In this document: one piece after another, positions 1 to 7,608 of the stretch
How positions within the stretch are numbered: the stretch's first letter is position 1
Layout: every line of letters starts with the position of its first letter
DNA from: Chitinispirillum alkaliphilum
Lineage (GTDB): Bacteria; Fibrobacterota; Chitinivibrionia; Chitinivibrionales; Chitinispirillaceae
Direction of reading: 5' to 3'
NCBI GenBank assembly: GCA_001045525.1
Contig: LDWW01000012.1
Coordinates: forward strand, 1 to 64,000
DNA length: 64,000 nucleotides
The notes under the pieces: generated by a model
What the model saw: only the letters and a program-made list of their open reading frames with translations
Told to the model about the DNA's origin: nothing
Database searches by the model: none
Made by a program: the position numbers and the translations under genes

Positions 1-4
1 TTCC

Positions 5-125
5 GCCGTATGCCGAAGTTGCGCCTATAATAATGTAAAATTATTGCCTGTCGAGCGAGTCTTCGAGTCTTGATCAGGCGATAATTTTACCTACCGCCAG
101 TTACAGCGCAATTTTGGCATGCGGC
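5..125 (+). repeat. Long RNA-like hairpin (two stacked stems)
   Basis: Bases 5-24 pair with 106-125 over 20 positions, and bases 35-50 pair with 75-90 over 16. A 10/15-nt internal loop separates the stems, and a 24-nt apical loop contains a tandem CGAGTCTT repeat. All four non-Watson-Crick positions (9/121, 15/115, 18/112, 45/80) are G-T pairs when the plus strand is read as RNA, but A-C mismatches on the minus strand. That favours a plus-strand transcript as the folded molecule. It could also be a MITE-like or recombination-site palindrome near the recombinase pseudogene. No attC core matching the RYYYAAC/GTTRRRY consensus was found. Confidence 0.6.
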
Positions 126-335
126 TGTTGTGCTGCTGTTACCAGTTTACCTACCTTAGTGTTCTTTTCTGATTTTGCCTCCGAAAGTGTTTTTCCGCGT
201 GGGCTCCTATTCCTACTCCGCGCGATCCTAGTTTTTATTTGCTTGTTCAATTATAAAATACCGTGAGTATTTAGGTCCGGTTTTATAAACTTATTTACCT
301 GAATAATTTTAGTTCCACCTAATATGATTAATTAA

Positions 336-719
336 TTACTTAGATTGTGGTATATAGTATGCCTTTGCGATAAGTCTTAGCCTTGGAGAACCAAATCCAG
401 TCCCAGCTCCGGTCATCCCACGGGCTTTTCTTAAAATCTCATTCTCATTAACTAATACTATTGCATTAGCTCCAACGCTTGCCGCTTTTCTTCTTGCTGG
501 ACGAATTCCTTCGTTTATCGCTGTTTGTCCAGTAAAATTTGATGAATAAGATACTTTGATTTCTCCAATGTACTCGGCAGAAGCTGGAATATCTTTGAGA
601 ACTTCTACTTGTGAACTGGGAATGCTTGGTCGTGCTGTTCCCTCGAGAGTCAGAGAAGTAGCACATGAGGTGATACAAATTAAAATTAATACGAGAACGG
701 AAAGGATTACTCTTTTCAT
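336..719 (-). CDS. Small outer-membrane lipoprotein, RcsF/DUF4156-like
   Basis: This 127-residue protein begins with a short basic N-terminus and a hydrophobic stretch ending in a lipobox (ICITSC), so it should be exported and lipid-anchored. The middle holds an A-R-R-K-A-A-x-x-G-A-N-A-I-V segment, typical of small envelope lipoproteins of the RcsF/DUF4156/YbjQ type in which a 'GANAI' strand follows a helix. A GGGAG ribosome site lies six bases before the ATG. It stands alone in an AT-rich, decayed neighbourhood beside a recombinase remnant and may have arrived with it. The lipoprotein call is firm, the family is by motif resemblance only, and no function is known. Confidence 0.7.
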   Translation of the reverse strand: MKRVILSVLVLILICITSCATSLTLEGTARPSIPSSQVEVLKDIPASAEYIGEIKVSYSSNFTGQTAINEGIRPARRKAASVGANAIVLVNENEILRKARGMTGAGTGFGSPRLRLIAKAYYIPQSK

Positions 720-731
720 TAAAACTCCCTG

Positions 732-845
732 TTAAATGTTAGGACTCATTTCATAAAAGAATTTGGCTAAATCATTCATAGAAAAACACTGTAAGACACA
801 ATTTACTAAAAGTAAAACAAATAATGCTTTTATGGCCCTTCTCAT
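732..845 (-). CDS. Possible 37-residue membrane/secreted peptide
   Basis: The reading frame stays open further upstream, but the ATG at 845 is preceded by a good AGGAGA site, giving a 37-residue peptide. It has two basic residues, a hydrophobic core ending at a cysteine (LLLVNCVLQC) and a short polar tail. It may be a small lipoprotein-like or membrane peptide, followed 12 bases later by the lipoprotein gene at 336-719 on the same strand. No family is recognised, and its shortness and decayed surroundings keep this tentative. Confidence 0.3.
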   Translation of the reverse strand: MRRAIKALFVLLLVNCVLQCFSMNDLAKFFYEMSPNI

Positions 846-932
846 ATCTTCTCCTCGCGCTCTTACTCCGCCCACGCTCCGGCAAAATCTGCTATATAGT
901 CTTATTGTAAACTGGTAATTGCGCACAACTCC

Positions 933-964
933 TTAAAGTGTGAACTTCTTAGGTCACACTTTAA
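933..964. repeat. Perfect 11-bp inverted repeat
   Basis: Arms 933-943 and 954-964 (TTAAAGTGTGA and its reverse complement) enclose a 10-base loop. The hairpin sits just beyond the stop of the recombinase pseudogene. Neither side has a long T-run, so it may be a weak bidirectional terminator or a protein-binding palindrome. Confidence 0.5.
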
Positions 965-968
965 TAAA

Positions 969-1462
969 CTAAAACACATAAAAGTTATATATTTGTACCA
1001 TATTGTAGTAAATGTTGAACTTTTTTTTCCATTTGGTTCGTTCTTTGTTATTCTGGTCGTCCTCAGACAGGTTAAGGTTTGCTAAAGGACTTTTTATTTT
1101 TATGCTCTCAGAATTAACAAGGGTATGAAATTTCGGTGGTTTTTGAGCTGCTGTGCCCCATTAATTCCTGTATATAACGCACCCTTCACCCTGATAATTT
1201 TGCGCAAAAAATCCAGATATTCCTTTTTTATTATTCTTATTTCATTGAGTCTCATTCCACATCCGTATGCAAGATAGAGCATCAATTGGTGTTTAATGTT
1301 GTTGTGAGCAGTAATGATTTTTTTTACCTCAGTTTCCGAATATACGTGTGGTAGCAATCTCGCCACTGTAGCGGTGTTTTGTGTTTGGGCACAGAATGAT
1401 CGGTGTGCTTTTCCCTGCTTGTATCTGGTGTTTTCATTGTAATAAATTGCTATTTCACTACT
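969..1462 (-). pseudogene. Tyrosine recombinase/integrase pseudogene (internal deletion, frameshifts)
   Basis: The frame from 1366 encodes the start of a phage-integrase catalytic domain: PHVYSETEVKKII, then YGCGMRLNEI with the first catalytic Arg, then IIRVKGA. At that point roughly 150 bases are missing compared with the family. The C-terminal part appears in another frame as RYIQELMGHSSSKTTEI, carrying the box-II His. The catalytic-Tyr segment is displaced by what looks like a single inserted base (EIYT readable after removing it). The tail continues as SESIKIKSPLANLNL and stops at 969. The frame is open upstream to 1462. The tail resembles stand-alone mobile recombinases and, less closely, integron integrases. 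The Lys region and the second Arg are lost, so it cannot be active. Confidence 0.75.
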
Positions 1463-1496
1463 TCAGTGTCAAGTATAAATAACTATTTAAAGCTAA

Positions 1497-1721
1497 TCAG
1501 CCCTTTTCATATTCCGCCCGGTTTCTCTCTTCTGCCTCAAAGCTCACCATCAACAAAGTGGTCGCATCAGGGGAATTTTTAGTTTCACCTGATATAAGCA
1601 CGGGCAAGCGCATCTGTTGCCTGCAAACCCAGAGAACATCAAAAATATTGCGATAATTATGAGAGCAGCCTGAAGCAGATCTGTGAGCGGGTAATTGTAA
1701 GGTGGTAAAACAGGGAAACTC
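1497..1721 (-). pseudogene. C-terminal gene fragment, family unknown
   Basis: One minus-strand frame is open for 74 codons and ends at a TGA at 1497-1499. The last 50 or so codons look protein-like (NYRNIFDVLWVCRQQMRLP, then GETKNSPDATTLLMVSF, then an acidic/basic helix EAEERNRAEYEKG). No convincing start codon or ribosome site precedes it and the upstream part looks random. I read it as the remaining 3' end of a decayed gene next to the recombinase remnant. The product is not recognised. Confidence 0.35.
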
Positions 1722-2390
1722 TCATTCTATACAATATAACAGGGTATGGTATGATGTAAAGAAAATTGTGCTTTTTACTTGTCGTAGGCTGGCGAACAGA
1801 AAGTAAGGGGCAGCAAAAAGCCCTCTGAAAGCAGAGAACATAATGAAAAACCAGTAGTCGGTTGTATGCTGTAGTGTGAAAACGTAACCTCGTCATTAGA
1901 CTAACAGGCTTCTGAGTGGTTGCGAATCTGGTTTCTACAACCTGCAAACAGCCCCAGTGCAGTTTTTGAATGATACTGTTTATACCCGTTTTACCATCGT
2001 TTTCAAAGAATTTGTTTTGGGTTAACAGGTTATACTGGTCTGTTATCATAGTGGCAATGTGCTGTTCGCAGGGTGATAATTCATTGTTAACAGATTGCTA
2101 TATATACGTTTACATGGTGCAAAGCAGTTGTATGCACACTTTGAAAGATTATAATCGTGGCATGTTTGGTATCTTTGCTGTATGAGTGCGAACAGATTCA
2201 GGACAGTTCTGGGTATGGAACAGATAAACTTAACAGTTATGCAGGCAACTTTGTGGGTTATGCAGCTATTTTGGTTATAAATGGGTAATTTTTTCTATTT
2301 TTAAGACAAAGGGGGGGGATGTCGCATCTGTTAGAAAATGCGTTGAGGGCAGTAAAGAGAAATGGTTTTACATAAAAGTACAGTCTTATT
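1722..2390. other. Intergenic/decayed DNA, no gene supported
   Basis: Open frames here (for example minus 1657-2049 and plus 1970-2185) have irregular composition, no ribosome sites and no recognisable motifs. A run of eight G near 2311 is the only notable simple sequence. It is probably the decayed remainder of the mobile region. Confidence 0.5.
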
Positions 2391-2512
2391 ACTCCGGCAA
2401 TTATATATGCATAAGAGAGTGTTTGAGTTTCATTACTTTTTTTAGGAGCTTACTGCCGTTTGCCCTGTGAAATAGATGGAGAAAATTTTTATGCAAGTTT
2501 AATTGCCGGAGT
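2391..2512 (+). repeat. 122-bp inverted-repeat element with 13-bp perfect ends
   Basis: Bases 2391-2403 (ACTCCGGCAATTA) are exactly complementary to 2500-2512. After a symmetric 4/4 internal loop, 2408-2417 pair with 2486-2495 with two G-T pairs in the plus sense. The element abuts the stop codon of the gene at 2514-3389. It may be a MITE-like palindrome, a structured RNA, or an unusually long terminator/stabilising hairpin for that gene. No clear target-site duplication is visible. Confidence 0.5.
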
Positions 2513-2513
2513 C

Positions 2514-3389
2514 TTAGCTTCCGTCTGAGCTGTACGGCTGTGAGCCGGGATCCACTGAGTGCGAATTTTCAAAACTCTCATTTGTCTCCTGTACCGGTAC
2601 AGGTACTGAGTTCTCCTGTAAACTTTCGCTGGTTTTAGCTGTTATCTTGGGCAGGGTCGGTTTAAGCCCTCTTTTTCTTCCTTTTCTGTATTTGCGTCTC
2701 CTGTAGGTGCTGCTGTAAAGTCTCATCTTTTCGGCATCTCCCTTAAAGAGATAAGTAACATACGCCCTCGCTTCGGCTATCAGTTTTTTAAGGAGAGTAA
2801 AGGCACGATTACGAATCTCTCTCATCTGACATGGTTTATCGGCGCAGAAACTCTCAGCATAAAGCCGTCCCAGGCTCTCGGCCAGTTCAATGCAGTGATC
2901 AATCTGATCCATGTCGAAATTGATCTTTCTGAGTTTCTTTTCATAGACAAGGGCAAGTTTTGACAGAGTGTGAAGGTCAAGGATCATTACAGCCTGCGAC
3001 GGACGTCTTCGGAACTCCTTAAGCTTCGAGAGAGCTTCCCTGTCGTTTCTGCAGGCAAATTTAAGAGTATCGATAAGGTGTTTTCTTAACAGATACCCTT
3101 CCGTTCTCTTCTTCCGCCACCTTTTTACCGCTTCCTCCTTTTCGCCCAGAAGAGTGACAAGCTTTGCTTCCGCAACTGCAAAAGCCCCTATGGCCTGTTC
3201 AATTTTCAGTGTCAGGTCTGTATCATACCCAATTGCTGTCAGTGAAGCGCAATCTTTCTGAAGCAGCGTGAGGGTGCAGTACCCCTCATGCACCGCTTCC
3301 TTAACAGGCATGTCGGGTCGTCTTACTTTGTCAAACTTCATCTTCAGAAGACGGGGGGCAAGCTGTTTAAAGGCATTCTGTTCTGACAT
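2514..3389 (-). CDS. Helical hypothetical protein with basic C-terminal tail
   Basis: The start is placed at the ATG at 3389 because AGGAGG lies 7 bases upstream; the frame continues a further ten codons without a ribosome site. The 291-residue product is predominantly helical and charged. There is no signal peptide, membrane segment or Cys/His cluster. Around residues 230-250 is a very basic stretch (YRRRKYRKGRKRGLK), followed by a Ser/Pro/Glu-rich, probably disordered tail of about 50 residues. The basic segment suggests nucleic-acid contact, but this is inference. It is isolated between the hairpin element and the DUF554 gene. I do not recognise the family; the coding character and start are good. 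Confidence 0.7.
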   Translation of the reverse strand: MSEQNAFKQLAPRLLKMKFDKVRRPDMPVKEAVHEGYCTLTLLQKDCASLTAIGYDTDLTLKIEQAIGAFAVAEAKLVTLLGEKEEAVKRWRKKRTEGYLLRKHLIDTLKFACRNDREALSKLKEFRRRPSQAVMILDLHTLSKLALVYEKKLRKINFDMDQIDHCIELAESLGRLYAESFCADKPCQMREIRNRAFTLLKKLIAEARAYVTYLFKGDAEKMRLYSSTYRRRKYRKGRKRGLKPTLPKITAKTSESLQENSVPVPVQETNESFENSHSVDPGSQPYSSDGS

Positions 3390-3671
3390 ATTCAAACCTC
3401 CTGAAAAATATGATTGCAATGTTCAGGTTTTATTTGTCCGGATTAGATTGGAAAAAGTAAAATAACATATTTGATGATTTTAAATATAAGTTCCTGCGTG
3501 TTAAGTGGGGCAAGGGGAGAGGATATTATTTGGTTGCAAATGTTTTCCACAGTATTCACAGATCCCCGTTTAGCTCTCTTGTTTTGATTTGACCTGCTCT
3601 GAACTATTTTTATATGAGTTTCTGGTGCCTTTTTGCAGAAAATGAAAATATCTTTTTCAGGGAATAATCTG

Positions 3672-4385
3672 ATGGTTTTATGGGGAACGCTGGTTAATGT
3701 TGTTGCAATAATCATTGGGGTTTTGTGTGCAACTGTTTTGTTTCGGGTTTCAGACAGGGTGAACAATTGTATTCTTCAGGGGTTGGGGTTAGGTGTTACA
3801 GTACTTGGTATATCGATGGGACTTAAAAGTTCCAATTTCCTTTTTGTCATAATCAGTCTGGTTACAGGAGCCGTAATAGGAGAGCTTATAGGATTGGAGC
3901 AAAAGCTTTTATCCATAGGTAATTGGCTTGAACATATCACTAAAAGGTATCAATCCGGAGAGGGGAGAGATATTTCCCGTGCATTTATGACCGCAACTCT
4001 TTTGTACTGTGTTGGTGCGATGGCTATTCTGGGGGCTCTTGACAGCGGAATCAGGCAGGATCACACAATTCTTTATACAAAATCTATACTGGATGGTATC
4101 TCTGCCATGATTTTCGCGGGAACATTGGGATTCGGTGTGATTTTTTCTGCAATACCGGTACTGCTCTACCAGGGAAGTATCGCCCTGTCTGCATCCCTTA
4201 TCACTTCATTTATCAGCACAGAACATCTCAATCTTGTTATCTCTGAAATTACCTCAGTGGGCGGGATACTGATTTTCGGTATTGGTCTGAATATTTTACA
4301 TATAAAAAAGATAAACGTGGTAAACCTGCTTCCTTCTGTTATGGTCATTACGATTATTGTAGTTATCAGTATGTATTTTGGTTAG
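3672..4385 (+). CDS. DUF554 family integral membrane protein
   Basis: The sequence starting MVLWGTLVNVVAIIIGVL matches the conserved N-terminus of DUF554 (YdfK-like) proteins, so the start is placed at 3672 rather than at upstream ATG codons. The 237-residue product has about six or seven hydrophobic segments, a Gly-rich first helix, a cytoplasmic-looking basic loop near residues 90-110, and a conserved GALDSGIRQDHTILYTKS-type central motif of the family. Location is the inner membrane. The physiological role of DUF554 is not established. It stands alone, with remnant DNA downstream. Confidence 0.85.
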   Translation: MVLWGTLVNVVAIIIGVLCATVLFRVSDRVNNCILQGLGLGVTVLGISMGLKSSNFLFVIISLVTGAVIGELIGLEQKLLSIGNWLEHITKRYQSGEGRDISRAFMTATLLYCVGAMAILGALDSGIRQDHTILYTKSILDGISAMIFAGTLGFGVIFSAIPVLLYQGSIALSASLITSFISTEHLNLVISEITSVGGILIFGIGLNILHIKKINVVNLLPSVMVITIIVVISMYFG

Positions 4386-4475
4386 AAAATTGACCATTTT
4401 GGCTTACAGGCGATAAGAGAGGATTTGTAGATTTTTCTAAACGGTGGTTTATAGTGCAACCTTCACTCTGAGTGG

Positions 4476-4677
4476 CTATCCCGCCAACGGCGTGATTAAT
4501 CTTAGTCGCAGGAGAATTTCGGTTCCTCTGATCAGTATCAATAGATAAGAAGAGAAAACCTCTCTCTCTATTATGAATCTATTCTTTGAGGTATACATTT
4601 CAACTCTGCCCTTATGTTTAAACCCAAGATTCTCATAAACCCACTTTGGTCAAATCCTCAAAACTAATCATTGCCAT
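4476..4677 (-). pseudogene. Remnant of a GNAT-type acetyltransferase gene
   Basis: A start-like piece (ATG at 4677, reading MAMISFEDLTKVGL then stop) is followed in another frame by KWVYENLGFKHKGRVEMY and a tail ending at 4476. The 'YENLGFKHKG..EMY' string is what the last strand/helix of GNAT acetyltransferases looks like. The two pieces need a frameshift to join and the core with the acetyl-CoA loop is missing. The rest of the 4386-4749 gap shows nothing else. Called from motif resemblance only. Confidence 0.35.
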
Positions 4678-4749
4678 TCTATCTTCTATTTTTTATATAA
4701 GTATTAAGTTCTAAATCCATTAACCTCAATTTCGGAAAAACAGATTGCC

Positions 4750-5226
4750 ATGAAAGACCAAAAATCAGAAATTGAAATCCGTAATGCAAAGATTGATGAT
4801 TTAGCAGAAATCTTCCATCTCGGTGAAAAAGTTTTTACCTGGAGAGAAGTATCAAATTTATACCGAACCTGGGACGAATTCGAAGTTACCGGCCTGTTCA
4901 ACAGCGAACCTGAAAACATGCTTGTGGCTGTTGCCCATGGACGTGTTATCGGTTTTGCGCTTGGAACAACTATCAAAAAAGCCCGTTCTGCGTGGTCCTA
5001 TGGACATCTGCTCTGGTTGGGGATCGATCCTGACTTTGGTAGAAAAGGGGTCGGGAGTATGTTATTCGATAGCTTTCGCCAGAGTATGGAAGGAGTTGGT
5101 GTTAGAATGCTCATGGTTGACACACAGGCTGACAACACTGCTGCGATACAATTTTTTAACCGTTTGGGATTTGAAAACCCTACGGATCATGTGTATATGA
5201 CGCTGAATTTAAATAAAGAGGACTGA
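4750..5226 (+). CDS. GNAT family N-acetyltransferase
   Basis: This 158-residue protein has the GNAT fold signature: an N-terminal strand IEIRNAKIDDLAEI, a central strand GFALGTT, the acetyl-CoA-binding segment WLGIDPDFGRKGVGSMLF with the R/Q-x-x-G-x-G/A-like loop RKGVGS, and the late DNTAAIQFFNRLGFE motif. It most resembles RimI-like or small-molecule acetyltransferases. Substrate cannot be read from sequence. The next gene, an M20 hydrolase, starts within five bases of its stop, so the two are cotranscribed and may act on the same amino compound (acetylation and hydrolysis), which is inference. Confidence 0.85.
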   Translation: MKDQKSEIEIRNAKIDDLAEIFHLGEKVFTWREVSNLYRTWDEFEVTGLFNSEPENMLVAVAHGRVIGFALGTTIKKARSAWSYGHLLWLGIDPDFGRKGVGSMLFDSFRQSMEGVGVRMLMVDTQADNTAAIQFFNRLGFENPTDHVYMTLNLNKED

Positions 5227-5230
5227 ATTG

Positions 5231-6373
5231 ATGACAGGTTCACAGAAATTATATGGTGGTTCGAGTATCAATGAAAACCGCCTCAAAAAACTATTCAAAA
5301 ATATGGTCGATATTTACAGTCCTTCTGGTAAAGAGGATGAACTTACTGCTTTTCTGTGGGAGTATATTGCAGGGTGTGGACTTGCTGTTCAGCGTCAAAA
5401 TGTTGATGAAAACAGAAGTAACCTTTTGATATCTTCAGGCAGGGGAGAACCGGACACCCTCTTTCTGGGGCATATAGATACTGTGCCAGCCTTTGATATT
5501 GAAGATTATGGTTTTGCTGAACGTGATGGAATCTGTTACGGCCTGGGCACCGCAGATATGAAAAGTGGCTGTGCCGCACTCTTGGAAGCATTTTTGACTG
5601 CTGCAATGCTTGATTGTCTCCCTGATAATATTCTCCTTGCCCTGGTAGTGGGGGAGGAGGAGGTTGGTGATGGTACACAGAGATTACTTTCTGAGTATAG
5701 CTTTAAACATGCACTTGTTGCAGAACCTACCGATATGAAACCCTGCCTCGATCACTACGGGTATGTTGAAATGAATCTCCGTACTTTCGGTTATCGCCGT
5801 CACGCTGCCATGTCAAACAAGGAAACAAACGCAATTCGCGCGATGCTAAGATTTCTTCTGCATCTGGAGGAATCGGTTGAGCAGAGTGAACCCAAAACAG
5901 TTTTAAACATAAGGGATTTGTATAGTTCTGAATCGGGGTTTGCGGTACCGGATCGTTGTGCTGCGAGTGTGGATCTGCATATACCTCCGGACACCGATGT
6001 AACCTCTTATGTCGATGGACTAAAGGTGTTTGTGGAAAATCAGATTAAACAGAGCGGAATCTCCTCTCACGAGATTGATTTCCCCACAATCTGCGGAGGT
6101 TACAGAATTCATGAAAACGACATCATACCAGGAATGCTCAAGACAGTGTATGACGAATTCGGCATGTACTGGGCACCCATATCGTTCAAAAGTCACTCCG
6201 ATGCCAATCTCTTACATAATGCCGGTTGTCGCCCCTGTATTCTTGGGCCAGGGCAATTGGCCAAAGCGCATACCAATGATGAATCAGTCATATTTGATCA
6301 GGTAAGGAGAGCTGCTGAGGTTTATTTTCAGCTGATCTCAGAGATGAATTCTGAAAACAATTACCCACACTAA
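5231..6373 (+). CDS. M20 family metallopeptidase/deacylase (ArgE/DapE-like)
   Basis: The product has the M20 dizinc active-site pattern: GHIDTVP (first metal His/Asp), GTADMKSG (bridging Asp), GEEEVGD (catalytic Glu and metal Glu), EPTD, and a C-terminal GPGQLAKAHTNDE with the last metal His. The family includes acetylornithine deacetylase, succinyl-diaminopimelate desuccinylase, carboxypeptidases and LysK-type enzymes; the exact substrate is undetermined. A TTG three bases upstream is possible, but ATG 5231 has GAGG nine bases before it. It is cytoplasmic and translationally close to the GNAT gene at 4750. Length (380) is normal. Confidence 0.88.
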   Translation: MTGSQKLYGGSSINENRLKKLFKNMVDIYSPSGKEDELTAFLWEYIAGCGLAVQRQNVDENRSNLLISSGRGEPDTLFLGHIDTVPAFDIEDYGFAERDGICYGLGTADMKSGCAALLEAFLTAAMLDCLPDNILLALVVGEEEVGDGTQRLLSEYSFKHALVAEPTDMKPCLDHYGYVEMNLRTFGYRRHAAMSNKETNAIRAMLRFLLHLEESVEQSEPKTVLNIRDLYSSESGFAVPDRCAASVDLHIPPDTDVTSYVDGLKVFVENQIKQSGISSHEIDFPTICGGYRIHENDIIPGMLKTVYDEFGMYWAPISFKSHSDANLLHNAGCRPCILGPGQLAKAHTNDESVIFDQVRRAAEVYFQLISEMNSENNYPH

Positions 6374-6845
6374 CCGGGTAGAAACTTACTTGTTTTGATG
6401 ACAAAAGGTAATCCTTGCAGCTTAAGGGGTACGTTTCAGGTTACTATCGACCTGCCGATGTGGCAATGGTGGTTTTATCAAAATTTACCAGATCCGATTT
6501 CGCATCGTTTATGATTTTGGAAGGATACCTTTCGTAATATCGGATTACAGTTTGTTTTCAGAAGGCTGCTGCTAAAGTGCAGCTCGTAGAACCCGGCACC
6601 AACGCAAGTGTGATTGCAGTAGAAAGAAACGATGCGTTTATTGGGCATTCAAAAGTTTTGCCGCCCCGTATCACTCTCTTTTTTTTATGATAATGGAATT
6701 GAAATCACAGCATAAGTATTTTTTCCCAGACGTGGACCATTATATTGAGATTCCTGGGAGAATAACTGCCTGCGCTTTTGGTTGGTATATACCTATTAAA
6801 ATGGTTGGGTGCGGTATGGGGGTGTGGATCTCTAAGATGAGTTAA
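6374..6845. other. Intergenic region with a possible gene fragment
   Basis: Most of this 470-base stretch has no gene. In plus frame 6538-6690 a 50-codon stretch without start codon reads plausibly (QKAAAKVQLVEPGTNAS, then VIAVERNDAFIGHSKV) before a T-rich end, as if the last part of a decayed gene. I do not recognise the family. It lies next to a tRNA-Leu gene, a common location for past insertions, but no attachment-site duplication was found. Confidence 0.3.
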
Positions 6846-6929
6846 TGCCGAAGTCCGGAGTCGAACCGGAACGGTGTTGCCACCGCTGGATTTTGAGTCC
6901 AGTGCGTCTACCAATTTCGCCACTTCGGC
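6846..6929 (-). tRNA. tRNA-Leu (anticodon CAA)
   Basis: On the minus strand the acceptor GCCGAAG pairs with CTTCGGC. The anticodon stem CTGGA/TCCAG carries loop CTCAAAA, giving anticodon CAA. A long variable arm (GCGGTGGCAACACCG region) marks it as a class II leucine tRNA, and the T-arm has GGTTCGACTCC. The discriminator base is A and CCA is not encoded. Confidence 0.95.
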
Positions 6930-7017
6930 CTGGAATGTTTCAAATTAATATTTTGAATGAGAAAAGGCAATCTGTAAAAAAGCAAAAAAATACAAAAGTT
7001 GAATAATTGACCTGTTT

Positions 7018-7287
7018 TCAGAAGAATTCCGAATCCTCAGAATCTTCGAAGTCAGTATCCTGCCAAAGATTGTCATCATCGCATTGAGCGGGATCGTCCG
7101 CTTTATTCAGGTGCTCGATTGTTTCTTCTATTATGGATGAGGCGTTCATCTCGACAAAGTGTAGTATGTCTTCTGTTCGGGTGTTTTTGTTTTCTCTCAG
7201 ATATTCAAAAAGTGAAAGGCCGGTGGAGATCATGATGTTGTGCACCAGATTTTCATCAAAAAGTTTGCAATGCTTTCCGTTCATCAT
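7018..7287 (-). CDS. Small acidic hypothetical protein
   Basis: An 89-residue soluble protein whose start (tandem ATG at 7287/7284) follows a strong GAGGAAAG site. The first 65 residues look helical (NIMISTGLSLFEYLREN, HFVEMNASSIIEETIEHL). The last 20 are very acidic (DDDNLWQDTDFEDSEDSE). There is no signal, metal site or known motif. It lies alone between the two tRNA genes. It could be a protein-interaction or DNA-mimic type small protein, but this is only suggested by charge. Family not recognised. Confidence 0.7.
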   Translation of the reverse strand: MMNGKHCKLFDENLVHNIMISTGLSLFEYLRENKNTRTEDILHFVEMNASSIIEETIEHLNKADDPAQCDDDNLWQDTDFEDSEDSEFF

Positions 7288-7428
7288 CTTTCCTCGTAAG
7301 GTTTAATAAGGCACTATATAAGAATTCTCTACTTATTATATCTAAAAAGCCATGGCAGGTCAATAGGTACCTCCTATATATTACTTTTTCCGGGGTTGGA
7401 GAATTATGTGATAAACTTGTTTAAAACA

Positions 7429-7458
7429 TTGACTTTTAAACAGGTTAAGTTCTATTTT
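7429..7458 (+). promoter_or_regulatory. Candidate sigma-70-type promoter for tRNA-Val
   Basis: TTGACT at 7429-7434, then 18 bases, then TATTTT at 7453-7458, about 12 bases before the tRNA 5' end. The -35 is good and the -10 poor. Confidence 0.35.
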
Positions 7459-7469
7459 CCCCCTAAACA

Positions 7470-7543
7470 GGGTGCATGGCTCAGTTGGTTAGAGCGCCGC
7501 GTTCACATCGCGGAGATCGCTGGTTCGAGTCCAGCTGCGCCCA
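7470..7543 (+). tRNA. tRNA-Val (anticodon CAC)
   Basis: Acceptor GGGTGCA pairs with TGCGCCC (one G-T pair). The D-arm contains GCTCAGTTGGTTAGAGC, the anticodon stem CCGCG/CGCGG carries loop TTCACAT (anticodon CAC), and the T-arm is CTGGTTCGAGTCCAG. Discriminator A; CCA not encoded. Confidence 0.95.
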
Positions 7544-7608
7544 AGTCAGAGCCGGTGAAATCACATAAGCATCTGAAAATCGTTTAATCGCAAAAAACCA
7601 GGCCCGAA

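Noticed and set aside
1-335. Possible integron attC site/cassette array
   Set aside because: The hairpin has attC-like size and a recombinase remnant is nearby, but no RYYYAAC...GTTRRRY core pair was found and the genes are not spaced by repeated sites.
1657-2049. 130-codon minus-strand frame
   Set aside because: Irregular composition, no ribosome site, and it overlaps a more protein-like fragment in another frame (1497-1721).
1970-2185. 71-codon plus-strand frame
   Set aside because: No ribosome site or recognisable pattern; sits in decayed DNA.
6374-6845. Integrated element at tRNA-Leu
   Set aside because: Gene-remnant DNA lies beside the tRNA, but no duplicated tRNA 3' end or integrase is present there.
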